From: Peloplasma aerotolerans
GTDB taxonomy: Bacteria; Bacillota_I; Bacilli_A; Acholeplasmatales; Acholeplasmataceae
Reading direction: 5' to 3'
Length of the DNA: 64,000 bases
NCBI RefSeq assembly: GCF_030012175.1
Contig: NZ_JASCXW010000004.1
Location: 48,744 to 112,743 of the forward strand
Numbering within the stretch: the stretch's first letter is position 1; the number at the start of each line of letters is the position of its first letter. This document shows, piece by piece, positions 1 through 8,828 of the stretch. The notes below the pieces were generated by a model. That model was not told the origin of the DNA, ran no database searches, and saw only the letters and a program-made list of their open reading frames with translations. Both the position numbers and the translations under genes were made by a program.

Positions 1-1
1 T

Positions 2-490
2 AATGCAATTGAGAATTTCCTAGCAAATGAATCAATACTTACACACGTTAGAAATAAACTAACAAAACCAAACTGTTTCTACATTGGTAGAGGCTTAGAC
101 TACTATACAGGACTAGAAGCATCCCTTAAACTAAAAGAAATCTCCTACATCCAAACAGAAGGTTTTGCTGCTGGAGAATTAAAGCATGGAACCATTGCTT
201 TAATTGAAGAAGGCACTCCAGTTATAGCTTTAATATCTGATCCTAAAATCAATCATAATACAAGGTCAAACCTAAATGAAGTGTCTGCACGTGGTGCAAA
301 CACACTTCATATAGTGACTTCAAATTGTGAAGAACCTGAAGATGAAATCATCCTGGATACCGTTCATCCACTTTTAACACCAATGATTATGGTTGTTCCT
401 ACACAACTTATTTCCTATTATGCTGCGTTAGAACGCAGTCATGACATAGATAAACCAAGAAATCTAGCAAAAAGCGTAACGGTAGAATAA
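2..490 (+). CDS. glmS: Glutamine-fructose-6-phosphate aminotransferase, C-terminal part (cut by window start)
   Basis: This is the last 162 residues of an open frame that enters from the left edge. GlmS makes glucosamine-6-phosphate from fructose-6-phosphate and glutamine, the first step to UDP-GlcNAc. What is visible is the second SIS (sugar isomerase) domain, with the family stretches EASLKLKEISYIQTEGF and GELKHGTIALI, and the invariant C-terminal RNLAKSVTVE. The N-terminal glutamine amidotransferase domain lies outside the window. It is followed after 15 bases by glmM and then glmU, so the three steps of UDP-GlcNAc synthesis form one operon. The identification is firm; only the true start is unknown. 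Confidence 0.95.
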   Translation, partial: NAIENFLANESILTHVRNKLTKPNCFYIGRGLDYYTGLEASLKLKEISYIQTEGFAAGELKHGTIALIEEGTPVIALISDPKINHNTRSNLNEVSARGANTLHIVTSNCEEPEDEIILDTVHPLLTPMIMVVPTQLISYYAALERSHDIDKPRNLAKSVTVE

Positions 491-505
491 CAGGAGGATA
501 ATATA

Positions 506-1816
506 ATGGGTAAATATTTTGGTACAGATGGTATTAGAGGGGATGCTACATCGAAAGTAACTCCAACACTTGCATATAGCGTAGGAAACACATTAAGAAA
601 AGCATTAAATATGAACCAACTTGTTATTGGTATGGATACAAGACCAACTTCAGCTATGTTATCTGTTCGGCTTGCACACGGTGCAATCATGGGAGGTATG
701 GAAGTTTGGAATGCATATGTCTTAAGCACACCTATGATTGCACATTACTCAAAACTAAGAGGTATTGTAGGTGCAATGATTACAGCATCTCATAATGTTC
801 ATACAGATAATGGGATTAAAATCTTTGTTAAAGGTTTTAAGACAACTCCTGATGAAGAAGCAAAAATTGAAAAGTTGATGGCTGCTAATCAAGTCATTAA
901 ACTTCCGATTCATACCGTAAAAAATGGTAATGATGATGTTAAAATTCAATACTTACAAATTTATAAAAAACTCAAATTAGAAAAAATAGATTTAAAAGCA
1001 ATCTTTGATACTGCCAATGGGGCTACATCAAGTATTACAAAAGAGATTTTAGACCTTTATGTACCAAATGCTTTACAAATCTATAAACATGAAGGAATAA
1101 ATACATTAATCAATGATCATTGTGGCTCTACGCATATGGAAACCATGATTAAAGAAGTATTAAAAAAGAAATATCCAGTTGGTTTTAGTTTTGATGGTGA
1201 TGGAGACCGCATTCAAGCAGTTGATGCTACTGGTAGAATTTATGATGGTGACATGATTGTTTATATGATTGCCAATCATATGAAACAAAATGGCACCTTA
1301 GCAAATAATGGTGTTGTACTAACAAAAATGAGTAACTTAGGCATTATTAAAGCTTTAAAAGATAAGGGTATTGATGTTGTTTTATCCGATGTTGGTGATA
1401 AAAATGTATCACTTGCTATGGAAGAACATGGATATTGTATTGGTGGTGAATCTTCAGGGCATGTGATCTTAAGCCAATTTATTCATACAGGTGATGGTTT
1501 ATTAGTTTCTATGTATTTAATGAAAATACTCAATGATACTAAAAAATGGTTTGATGAACTCACAAAAGATGTTAAACTATATCCGATTGAACATGTAAAT
1601 ATTTCTGAAGTTCCAAAAGAAACTTTAAAAAAAGATTCTGTTCAAAACTATTTAATTAAATTAAAAGAAAAATTGGGTGAAGATTCTCTTCTCTTAGTTA
1701 GACCAAGTGGCACCGAGAACTTGATTCGCGTGACAGTCAGTCATCCGGATGAATCAATGGTTAAAAATAGCACAAAGGATCTTGTATCATTTATCCTTAA
1801 GGAGGGTGAAAAGTAA
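506..1816 (+). CDS. glmM: Phosphoglucosamine mutase
   Basis: Converts glucosamine-6-phosphate to glucosamine-1-phosphate in the cytoplasm, between GlmS and GlmU. At 436 residues it has the normal family length. It opens with GKYFGTDGIRG, carries the phosphoserine loop TASHN near residue 92, the metal-binding DGDGDR loop near residue 234, and the phosphate-binding RPSGTEN near the C-terminus. An AGGAGG ribosome site lies just upstream of the ATG. It follows glmS by 15 bases, and its stop codon overlaps the glmU start by one base (TAATG), so translation is probably coupled. Choice of GlmM over phosphoglucomutase or phosphomannomutase rests on the N-terminal signature and the operon. Confidence 0.96.
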   Translation: MGKYFGTDGIRGDATSKVTPTLAYSVGNTLRKALNMNQLVIGMDTRPTSAMLSVRLAHGAIMGGMEVWNAYVLSTPMIAHYSKLRGIVGAMITASHNVHTDNGIKIFVKGFKTTPDEEAKIEKLMAANQVIKLPIHTVKNGNDDVKIQYLQIYKKLKLEKIDLKAIFDTANGATSSITKEILDLYVPNALQIYKHEGINTLINDHCGSTHMETMIKEVLKKKYPVGFSFDGDGDRIQAVDATGRIYDGDMIVYMIANHMKQNGTLANNGVVLTKMSNLGIIKALKDKGIDVVLSDVGDKNVSLAMEEHGYCIGGESSGHVILSQFIHTGDGLLVSMYLMKILNDTKKWFDELTKDVKLYPIEHVNISEVPKETLKKDSVQNYLIKLKEKLGEDSLLLVRPSGTENLIRVTVSHPDESMVKNSTKDLVSFILKEGEK

Positions 1817-3195
1817 TGAAAAAATATGCACTCATACTCGCAGCAGGTAAAGGCACAAGAATGCGCACTGAATTGCCAAAATGTGCGTTTCCAATCTTAA
1901 AGAAACCAATGATTGAATATATCATTGAAAACATTGAAAAATCAGTGATTGATGAAACGATTGTTGTTGTTGGTCATAAAAAAGAAGTGATGGAAGATAT
2001 TTTAAAAGACCGAGTCAAATATGCAGTCCAAGAAGAACAACTAGGAACCGGTCATGCAGTATCTTCAGCAGCATCTTTATTAGAAAATGAAGAAGGTATT
2101 ACTTTTATCCTTCCTGGAGATATGCCACTTATGGAATATCCCGTCATGGATAAAATCATTTCATCTCACCTTGAGATGGGAAATGATTTAACGGTTGTTA
2201 CGATGTTAATGGATTATCCAAAGGGATATGGTCGTATTATTCGAGATGAATATGGTGTTGTTAATGGTATCGTTGAAGAACTTGATTGTAATGAATCTCA
2301 AAAACTCATTAAAGAAGTGAATTCAAGCGTTTATGTCGTTGATAATAAAGCATTATTTGAAACGATTAAAAAGATTAGAAGAAATGAACGTAAAGGTGAA
2401 TATTACTTAACTGATATCGTTTCATTAATGCATCAAACACATAAAGTCAATACTTTTTTAGTTAGAGATCCTCAAATAACAATGGGTGTTAATGACTTAT
2501 ATGGTGTTGGTATTGCTGAAAAGTATTTACGTGATACCATTAATAAAGGCCATATGTTAGGTGGAGTCTCTATTGTAAACCCTGAGACTGTAACGATTGG
2601 ACATAATGTTATAATTGAACCAGGTGCTTGGATATACCCAAATACAACCTTAATGGGTAATACCATTATTAAAGCTGGTGCAGTTATTGGACCAAATACA
2701 GAAGTTTTGAATTCAACGATTGAATCGTATGCAGAAATTAGACATAGTATCGTTTTAGATTCTATTGTTGGTGAACGTACAACCGTTGGTCCATTTGCTC
2801 ACTTAAGAAGAAATGCAATCATCGGTAAAGATAATAGAATTGGTAACTTTGTTGAAGTTAAAGCATCTACTACAGGAGATCACACCAAAGCTGCACACTT
2901 AATTTATATTGGTGATGCAGAAGTAGGATCTAATGTTAATTTTGGTTGTGGATCAGTTACTGTTAACTATGATGGTGTTAAAAAACATAAGACCATCATT
3001 GGTGATGATGTCTTTATTGGATGTAATGTGAATTTGGTTGCTCCAATAAAGGTAAGTGATAATGTCTTTATCGCCGCAGGTTCAACAGTGACTCAAGATA
3101 TTCCTAAAGGTGCAATGGCTATTGCACGTAATAAACAAATCAATAAAGAAGATTATTCAAAGAACTTAATTAAACCAAAACCAAAACCTGAATAA
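1816..3195 (+). CDS. glmU: Bifunctional GlmU: GlcN-1-P acetyltransferase / UDP-GlcNAc pyrophosphorylase
   Basis: Makes UDP-GlcNAc from glucosamine-1-phosphate, acetyl-CoA and UTP. Residues 1-230 are a nucleotidyltransferase with the LAAGKGTRM signature at residues 8-16. Residues 250-450 are a left-handed beta-helix of hexapeptide repeats with typical stretches such as GNFVEVKAST and GDAEVGSNVNFGCG. The length of 459 is normal for the bifunctional enzyme. It is the last gene of the glm operon and is followed by an intrinsic terminator. In an organism that may lack a peptidoglycan wall, UDP-GlcNAc would mainly feed surface polysaccharide and glycolipid, which fits the EPS genes nearby (inference). 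Confidence 0.96.
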   Translation: MKKYALILAAGKGTRMRTELPKCAFPILKKPMIEYIIENIEKSVIDETIVVVGHKKEVMEDILKDRVKYAVQEEQLGTGHAVSSAASLLENEEGITFILPGDMPLMEYPVMDKIISSHLEMGNDLTVVTMLMDYPKGYGRIIRDEYGVVNGIVEELDCNESQKLIKEVNSSVYVVDNKALFETIKKIRRNERKGEYYLTDIVSLMHQTHKVNTFLVRDPQITMGVNDLYGVGIAEKYLRDTINKGHMLGGVSIVNPETVTIGHNVIIEPGAWIYPNTTLMGNTIIKAGAVIGPNTEVLNSTIESYAEIRHSIVLDSIVGERTTVGPFAHLRRNAIIGKDNRIGNFVEVKASTTGDHTKAAHLIYIGDAEVGSNVNFGCGSVTVNYDGVKKHKTIIGDDVFIGCNVNLVAPIKVSDNVFIAAGSTVTQDIPKGAMAIARNKQINKEDYSKNLIKPKPKPE

Positions 3196-3205
3196 TATCA
3201 CTATA

Positions 3206-3238
3206 GATAGTTGCGATCCTTTGCAACTATCTTTTTTT
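3206..3238 (+). terminator. Intrinsic terminator after glmU
   Basis: A 9-bp perfect stem (GATAGTTGC at 3206-3214, GCAACTATC at 3223-3231) with an 8-base loop is followed by a run of seven T. It closes the glmS-glmM-glmU operon. Confidence 0.9.
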
Positions 3239-3246
3239 ATGTTCTT

Positions 3247-3275
3247 TTATATCAATAGATATATCGTGATATAAT
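3247..3275 (+). promoter_or_regulatory. Probable promoter for the degenerate three-domain regulator
   Basis: A perfect TATAAT (3270-3275) lies 57 bases before the preferred start at 3333. The -35 region 17 bases upstream is weak. Confidence 0.5.
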
Positions 3276-3332
3276 AAATTAACAACAAAAATATCTTTGT
3301 TAGTCTATGATAAAAGAGATGTAGGAGATAAT

Positions 3333-5312
3333 ATGAACCCTTTAGTAATCCCTATCTTATTAGAAAAAGAAGTGAATCGTCATACTTATCTCATTATAAA
3401 AGATGATATATCGATATTAATCGACCCAGGTGCTAAACACCATGTGCCGCTTCTTTTAGCAGCATTAGAAGAACATATTGAAATCTCTAAACTATCTTAT
3501 ATTGTTTTACAATCTAATGATTACTTAAACTTAACATCACTAGAAGACTTAAATCAAAAGGGTTTTCATGGAAAAGTGATTGTTAATGAAGTAGGTGTCC
3601 CCTATTTAGAAAACATGATCTCTAATGATATTGTTACGATTGAATCACTAGATTATAAACTTAAATTTGGAGATGGACAAACACTAGAGTTTATTTCTAT
3701 GCCTTTTTTGCCTTTTCCTGAATGTTATGTAAGTATTTATATTGAAGAGGGCTTTTTGTTTTCTGCACATCTTTTTTCTCATCATACAAAAAATCAAAAG
3801 GAATTGATTAATTCAATCAATCAATTCCATGAAAGTGTACTCCCTAGTATTGAGTTTGTCAGACAAGCAGTTAAGAAAATAAAGAAACATAATATTATTT
3901 CTATTTATCCGCGTTTAGGTCTTGTGATTCATAAGCTTATGATCCCTGATGTTTATCAAGGCATCTTATCCTATGATTTTTATAATTCCAATCAAGTTGT
4001 TGAACGCAAAAATAAAAAGAATGTTTCTTATAACTATGAAACGATTTGTAATCATATGCTAAAGAAACTAGAAACGAAATACCATAGATACGAAATATTA
4101 GATGCTTTTAAAGACTCTGAGATTTATTTGGAGCTTTATCCTCATATTGAAATAGAGTCTACAAAGCTTGCAGGCTATAAATTATGGAATACTTTTTTTG
4201 ATACGATTTATCAAAAAAAGGGTGTTAGTTGGCTAACACTCCTAGAATCTGTTGTTAAAAAGTATCATAAGTCATTTAACATTCAGTTACCTGCAATCTA
4301 TAAGACAACATCATATCTTCAACAATCAAAAATAGAGATCTTAAATGTCGAAAAGAAAAACCTTGAACAAGAAGTTGAAGAACTATCCTCAAAAATAACA
4401 GAGACAACCGATAAACTTCTGCGTTGTTCAATCACCAATCTTTATAATCAAAGATTTATGATTGGTCATTTATTAAATAACTTAGATCAACCTTTAGCTG
4501 AAAACAAATCAAGATGTTTGGTCTTGATACATATTGATAACTTATTAGAAATCAATAAAAAATATGGTGTTCATAAAGGTGATGAGACCTTAAGGAACTT
4601 AGTTCATATCATTAATAACATGAAACAAGAAGATGCTTTATTATTTAAACAAAATGGACCTGGTATTTTTGTTTATCGTCACGAAATTGATGAGAAGTCT
4701 TTAACAGCGCTCGCTGTTAAATTAAGTAATCTCGTTAAAAAGTCAGAACTCTTTATAGAGCCGATAACGATAACGATAAGTATTACCTCATCATCTGAAC
4801 TAAATACGCGTTATGGCCTTGATGAACGTGTTAATCAGTTTATTGAACTTGCACAAATGCGACTAGAAAGAGCGAAACTCAAAGGTAAAGATCAAATCCT
4901 TGATCAACATACAGATGAAAAAACATTTACTGAAGGGATTATTCTTTTGGTTGATGAAGATGAAACTTATCAAAACTTAATGGTTAAAATCTTTGATCGA
5001 ATCCATTATCAAGTGATTATTGCTAAAGATATCTATGATGCTTATGATCAATTAGAAACTCATAATATTGATGTCATTATCTCTGAGATTAATTTAACAA
5101 AACTTGATGGTTTTCAACTTAAACAAAAAATCAATCAATCTCAAAACTTTAGAAACATCCCATTTATTATGGTAAGTCACCATAAAAATTTGGATGTTGT
5201 GACACGTTGTAATTTATTAGATGTTGACTTTATTTTACAAAAGCCTATTATACCAGAAGAATTAATTGGACATATTAAGCGTATTCGTGACCAGAAAGTG
5301 ATGATATCATGA
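3333..5312 (+). CDS. Three-domain signalling protein: MBL-fold, GGDEF-like and receiver domains, all apparently degenerate
   Basis: A 659-residue protein. Start chosen at ATG 3333, with AGGAG at 3323-3327; an upstream in-frame TTG at 3297 has no ribosome site. Residues about 1-230 resemble the metallo-beta-lactamase fold of flavodiiron/ODP proteins, but the usual HxHxDH metal motif reads QSNDYL. A coiled-coil linker follows, then a GGDEF-like domain (about 365-530) in which the active-site loop reads KQNGPGIF. The C-terminal receiver domain (about 535-659) keeps the acidic pair in LLVDEDE, the Ser in MVSHH and the Lys in LQKP, but the phospho-acceptor Asp is replaced by Glu (IISEINLTKLDGF). 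It overlaps the glycosyltransferase gene by four bases (ATGA). It may be a non-catalytic sensor or scaffold that controls the coupled polymer synthase; this role is inferred. Confidence 0.75.
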   Translation: MNPLVIPILLEKEVNRHTYLIIKDDISILIDPGAKHHVPLLLAALEEHIEISKLSYIVLQSNDYLNLTSLEDLNQKGFHGKVIVNEVGVPYLENMISNDIVTIESLDYKLKFGDGQTLEFISMPFLPFPECYVSIYIEEGFLFSAHLFSHHTKNQKELINSINQFHESVLPSIEFVRQAVKKIKKHNIISIYPRLGLVIHKLMIPDVYQGILSYDFYNSNQVVERKNKKNVSYNYETICNHMLKKLETKYHRYEILDAFKDSEIYLELYPHIEIESTKLAGYKLWNTFFDTIYQKKGVSWLTLLESVVKKYHKSFNIQLPAIYKTTSYLQQSKIEILNVEKKNLEQEVEELSSKITETTDKLLRCSITNLYNQRFMIGHLLNNLDQPLAENKSRCLVLIHIDNLLEINKKYGVHKGDETLRNLVHIINNMKQEDALLFKQNGPGIFVYRHEIDEKSLTALAVKLSNLVKKSELFIEPITITISITSSSELNTRYGLDERVNQFIELAQMRLERAKLKGKDQILDQHTDEKTFTEGIILLVDEDETYQNLMVKIFDRIHYQVIIAKDIYDAYDQLETHNIDVIISEINLTKLDGFQLKQKINQSQNFRNIPFIMVSHHKNLDVVTRCNLLDVDFILQKPIIPEELIGHIKRIRDQKVMIS

Positions 5313-8158
5313 TTGATATTATTTATGGTGTTTTCGCCTTTTTTGGTTTAATCATTATTGTGTTTATATTACTTATTCTGACACAAAAAAGAAGATTAAA
5401 CAAAAAAGAACTCAAAGTTAAGAAAGCTAGGGATTATCTCTTTAAAAAATATATAGACCAAGAAGACGTTGACATTCCTGTTTCTAAACGTTTCTTTTTT
5501 GATGCTTTAATAGATGTAGATGAACAAATCCATCTAGATCCTGTTATTAGAGAAAGCATTATTGAAGATTTCAAAGATTCTAGATTTATAAAAAAACAAA
5601 AAAGAAACATTAATGCTTTAAGTACTTTTAAAAGAAGAATTGCTGTTTACTATATTTCAAAACTAAGAACTGAAGAAGCATATGAAATGCTTTTCAAACG
5701 TTTTAATAAAGAACGAAATGAAGCAGTTAGATTAAGAATCGTAGCGCACATGCGCTACGGATTAAAAGATGAGTATCTTTATCCAATCATTGAGTCATTA
5801 GAAAAGAGTACAGATCAATATCAAGACAGGTTATGTACTTTATTAGGAAGTAACTATAAAAGAATCTATGATACGTTTTCAACTTATAGTGACGATCACA
5901 GATATGAAATTGTTTTAGGCTTGATTCGCATAGGATCATTTCATGCTGATGCATTTTTAATCGAATACATGCAAGTAAGACTTGAATGGATTCTTCAAAC
6001 AAGTCCTTATGAAGTATCTAAAAATGAATTCTTAAAGGAAAATATTTTAAAAAACTTGTTAAAGCATACTCCAGAAATCTTAAGTGTTGAGAAATATTTA
6101 GAACATGATGATCCAAAAATAAAGGCTTATGCGGTTTCATCTTTAACTAATCGCGCTAGCATTAAATGCATCAACCGCATTATTGATGGATTTGATGGTA
6201 GTGAAATAGATGAAGTCAGAGTCAAAACATTATCTAAAATGGTTTTAAATGATCGTTCCTTTTTAGATCACCTATTAAGAATTTATGTTGAGTTAAAGCC
6301 TCATCAAAAAGAAATGTTAACGAAGGTGTTTTCTGATCGAATTGATTATATTATTCTAGATTTATTTAATGCTCAAAAGAAATTATTAAAAGAAATTTTA
6401 GAACTTGTCTTAAATCAAAATATTATAGAACCTATCATAGATTTCTTAAATGAAAATAAGAATGAACAAATAGAATCATTTTTGCTTGAGATTATCAAGT
6501 CAAAAATGAGTCTTAATGATGAAATGACGAAAGAATTTAGAATTTATCTTCATCAAGATATATTAATTAAAATGGGATTACAAAGCTTAACACCTGTTAT
6601 TGAAAAAAAAGAAAAACCTCCGATTGAAAAAACAAAAGTTTATTGGATGATTAAGTGGATTGTCTTTTCTTTATTATTATTTCCACTGATTTATATCTTT
6701 AGATTAGGTGATACGATTTTTAATTTAAGTATGACTGAAATCATTAATGGGTTTTTAATAGATGTCAATGTTTACCTAATCTTTTATTTCTTGACGATTA
6801 ATACAATATACATAATCTTATTTCTCTTAGCTTTGTTAGCTTCTAAAAAACAAGTTGCTTTATCCAAGACTAGAAAGTATACTTTATTATTCTCTGAACG
6901 TTTATTACCAGGTATATCAATTATCGCTCCTGCATATAATGAAGAGGTAAGTATTATAGAGAGTGTAACGAGTCTTTTAAATCTTCAATATCCAATTTAT
7001 GAAGTAGTTGTCGTCAATGATGGATCTAAAGATTCTACTTTAAGTATCTTAATTAAGCATTTTAACTTAGAAAGAAAGCATCCATCTCATATCAATCATT
7101 TAAATACGAAAAAGATAAGAGGCGTCTATACGACAAAAGATATTCCTAACTTAGTTGTTGTTGATAAACAAAATGGTGGAAAAGCTGATGCTTTAAATGT
7201 TGGTATCAATGTGAGTAAACAACCTTATGTTTGCGGTATTGATGCAGATAGCATTTTAGAAGGTGATGCTTTATTAAAGCTTGCATCATCAATGCTTGAT
7301 GACACTAAACCTTATGTTGCCTTAGGGGGCAACATCTATCCAGCCAATGGATTTACCTTCGATAAAGGAAAAGTAGAAAAAAGAAGTATTCCTAAAGAAA
7401 TGATTTGTAGATTTCAAACCATTGAATATTTAAGAGCTTTTACAAGTGGTCGTATTGGTTGGAGTGAACTCAGAAGCTTAATGATTATTTCTGGTGCTTT
7501 TGGTTTATTTCAAAAAGAAACTTTAATCGAAACTGGTGGTTATTTAACCAGTAGCAGCAAGCTTAAAAAAGATACAGTTGGTGAAGATATGGAGCTTGTT
7601 GTTAGACTGACTAGACAAGCATTAGAGAAAAAAGATCCATATCGTGTCTCTTATGTTTATAATGCGTTTTGTTATACTGAGCTACCAAGTGACTTAAAGA
7701 CACTATTAAAACAGCGTAATCGTTGGCAAAGAGGTTTAATTGATATTCTTTCTTATCATAGAAAGTTATCCTTTAATCCTAAGTATAAACAAATAGGATT
7801 AATAGGATATCCTTATTTCTTTATCTTTGAGTTTTTAGGACCGTTTTTTGAAGCACAAGGATATTTGATGTTGATGATTGCATTAATCTTGGGATTACTT
7901 AATCCTGTTATTATATTAGGTATCTTTGGAGCATCTATTTTATTTGGTGTTGTGATTTCCTTATCATCAATATTTATGTCAGAAAAAGAACTTGTGATGA
8001 TGAATAAGAAAGAAACGTTTGTGATGATTTTTTATGCAATCTTTGAAAACTTTGGATATCGACAATTAATTAGTATGCATCGAGTGTTTTCTACCTTTAG
8101 TGCACTTAGAGAAAGTGGCACATGGGGTACTCAAAAACGTAAAGGATTTAAATCTTAA
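5309..8158 (+). CDS. Membrane glycosyltransferase family 2 with N-terminal HEAT-like repeats
   Basis: A 949-residue protein, probably a processive polysaccharide synthase of the BcsA/PgaC type. One membrane segment is at residues 5-25. A long helical region (about 40-420) resembles HEAT repeats. Two more membrane helices (about 445-465 and 485-515) lead to a GT2 domain (about 540-810) with IIAPAYNEE, the VVVNDGSKD nucleotide-binding loop, GIDADS as the DxD-type motif, GEDMELV, and QRNRW at 802-806 (the QxxRW motif). Three or four C-terminal helices follow. Translation is coupled by ATGA overlap to the upstream regulator, suggesting that regulator controls it. HEAT repeats fused to a synthase are unusual and may be the docking surface. 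Polymer and sugar donor are not determinable here; UDP-GlcNAc is a fair guess. Confidence 0.85.
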   Translation: MIDIIYGVFAFFGLIIIVFILLILTQKRRLNKKELKVKKARDYLFKKYIDQEDVDIPVSKRFFFDALIDVDEQIHLDPVIRESIIEDFKDSRFIKKQKRNINALSTFKRRIAVYYISKLRTEEAYEMLFKRFNKERNEAVRLRIVAHMRYGLKDEYLYPIIESLEKSTDQYQDRLCTLLGSNYKRIYDTFSTYSDDHRYEIVLGLIRIGSFHADAFLIEYMQVRLEWILQTSPYEVSKNEFLKENILKNLLKHTPEILSVEKYLEHDDPKIKAYAVSSLTNRASIKCINRIIDGFDGSEIDEVRVKTLSKMVLNDRSFLDHLLRIYVELKPHQKEMLTKVFSDRIDYIILDLFNAQKKLLKEILELVLNQNIIEPIIDFLNENKNEQIESFLLEIIKSKMSLNDEMTKEFRIYLHQDILIKMGLQSLTPVIEKKEKPPIEKTKVYWMIKWIVFSLLLFPLIYIFRLGDTIFNLSMTEIINGFLIDVNVYLIFYFLTINTIYIILFLLALLASKKQVALSKTRKYTLLFSERLLPGISIIAPAYNEEVSIIESVTSLLNLQYPIYEVVVVNDGSKDSTLSILIKHFNLERKHPSHINHLNTKKIRGVYTTKDIPNLVVVDKQNGGKADALNVGINVSKQPYVCGIDADSILEGDALLKLASSMLDDTKPYVALGGNIYPANGFTFDKGKVEKRSIPKEMICRFQTIEYLRAFTSGRIGWSELRSLMIISGAFGLFQKETLIETGGYLTSSSKLKKDTVGEDMELVVRLTRQALEKKDPYRVSYVYNAFCYTELPSDLKTLLKQRNRWQRGLIDILSYHRKLSFNPKYKQIGLIGYPYFFIFEFLGPFFEAQGYLMLMIALILGLLNPVIILGIFGASILFGVVISLSSIFMSEKELVMMNKKETFVMIFYAIFENFGYRQLISMHRVFSTFSALRESGTWGTQKRKGFKS

Positions 8159-8208
8159 ATGTAAATTTATTTCATAATCTGGAAGTCTTATATTTAGTGT
8201 TTTTGTTG

Positions 8209-8217
8209 TGCTATAAT
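8209..8217 (+). promoter_or_regulatory. Extended -10 promoter for the GNAT gene
   Basis: TGCTATAAT (extended -10 of the TGnTATAAT type) lies 32 bases before the ATG at 8250. AAGGAG follows as ribosome site. Confidence 0.6.
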
Positions 8218-8249
8218 GGAATTATATTAAATATAAAGGAGAATATATC

Positions 8250-8714
8250 ATGGCTAGTAATTCTTTAGATATGCTTGTTGATTTATATCAACCTATCATT
8301 AAAGAACTTGATACACCTTTCGAAATTGTTAGAGTCTTATCACCAAGCAGTGATAAGGTATTAGATTTTATTGGTACACACTTTTCAAAAGGTTGGTTAT
8401 CGGAAGCAAAAGCAGGCTTGTATAAAAATCATCCAACATGCTTTATCGCAAGAGATGATTCAAAAATCATTGGCTTTGCATGTTATGATGCAACTGCTAA
8501 AGCATATTTTGGACCAACAGGTGTTGATGAAGTTTATCGAGGAAAAGGTATTGGTAAAGCTTTACTTTTAAAATGTTTAGTTTCCATGAAAGAAGAAGGT
8601 TATGGATACGCAATTATTGGTGGTGTAGAACCTAAGAATTGGCCATTTTATGAAAAAGTATCTGGAGCTGTCCCAATTCAAAATAGTAAAAAAATCTATC
8701 AAAGAATGGTTTAA
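8250..8714 (+). CDS. GNAT-family N-acetyltransferase
   Basis: A 154-residue protein with a single GNAT fold, predicted to transfer an acetyl group from acetyl-CoA to an unknown amine. The acetyl-CoA pyrophosphate loop is visible as VYRGKGIGKALLL near residues 97-109, preceded by the beta-strand IIGFACYDATAKAYFGPTGV. The segment GVEPKNWPFYEK near the C-terminus is typical of these enzymes. It has its own extended -10 promoter and an AAGGAG site seven bases upstream, so it seems to be a single-gene unit between the glycosyltransferase and glnA. The substrate cannot be inferred. Confidence 0.85.
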   Translation: MASNSLDMLVDLYQPIIKELDTPFEIVRVLSPSSDKVLDFIGTHFSKGWLSEAKAGLYKNHPTCFIARDDSKIIGFACYDATAKAYFGPTGVDEVYRGKGIGKALLLKCLVSMKEEGYGYAIIGGVEPKNWPFYEKVSGAVPIQNSKKIYQRMV

Positions 8715-8777
8715 ATGCTAAAAATCTCATATTTTATGTAAAGAAATGTAAATTTTGTCGATAATAATCATTTATTA

Positions 8778-8806
8778 TTGACTTTTTTTTCATAGAAGCG
8801 TAAAAT
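8778..8806 (+). promoter_or_regulatory. Promoter of glnA
   Basis: TTGACT (8778-8783) and TAAAAT (8801-8806) are separated by 17 bases, 22 bases before the glnA start. No palindromic GlnR/TnrA-type site was found next to it. Confidence 0.75.
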
Positions 8807-8828
8807 TTAAACCAAAAAAGAGGTTCTT

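Noticed and set aside
439..949. Minus-strand open frames across glmM
   Set aside because: They are shadows of a gene with complete family motifs on the plus strand.
8709..8777. GlnR/TnrA operator before glnA
   Set aside because: The repeated TGTAAA segments are direct rather than inverted, so the TGTNA-N7-TNACA palindrome is not met.
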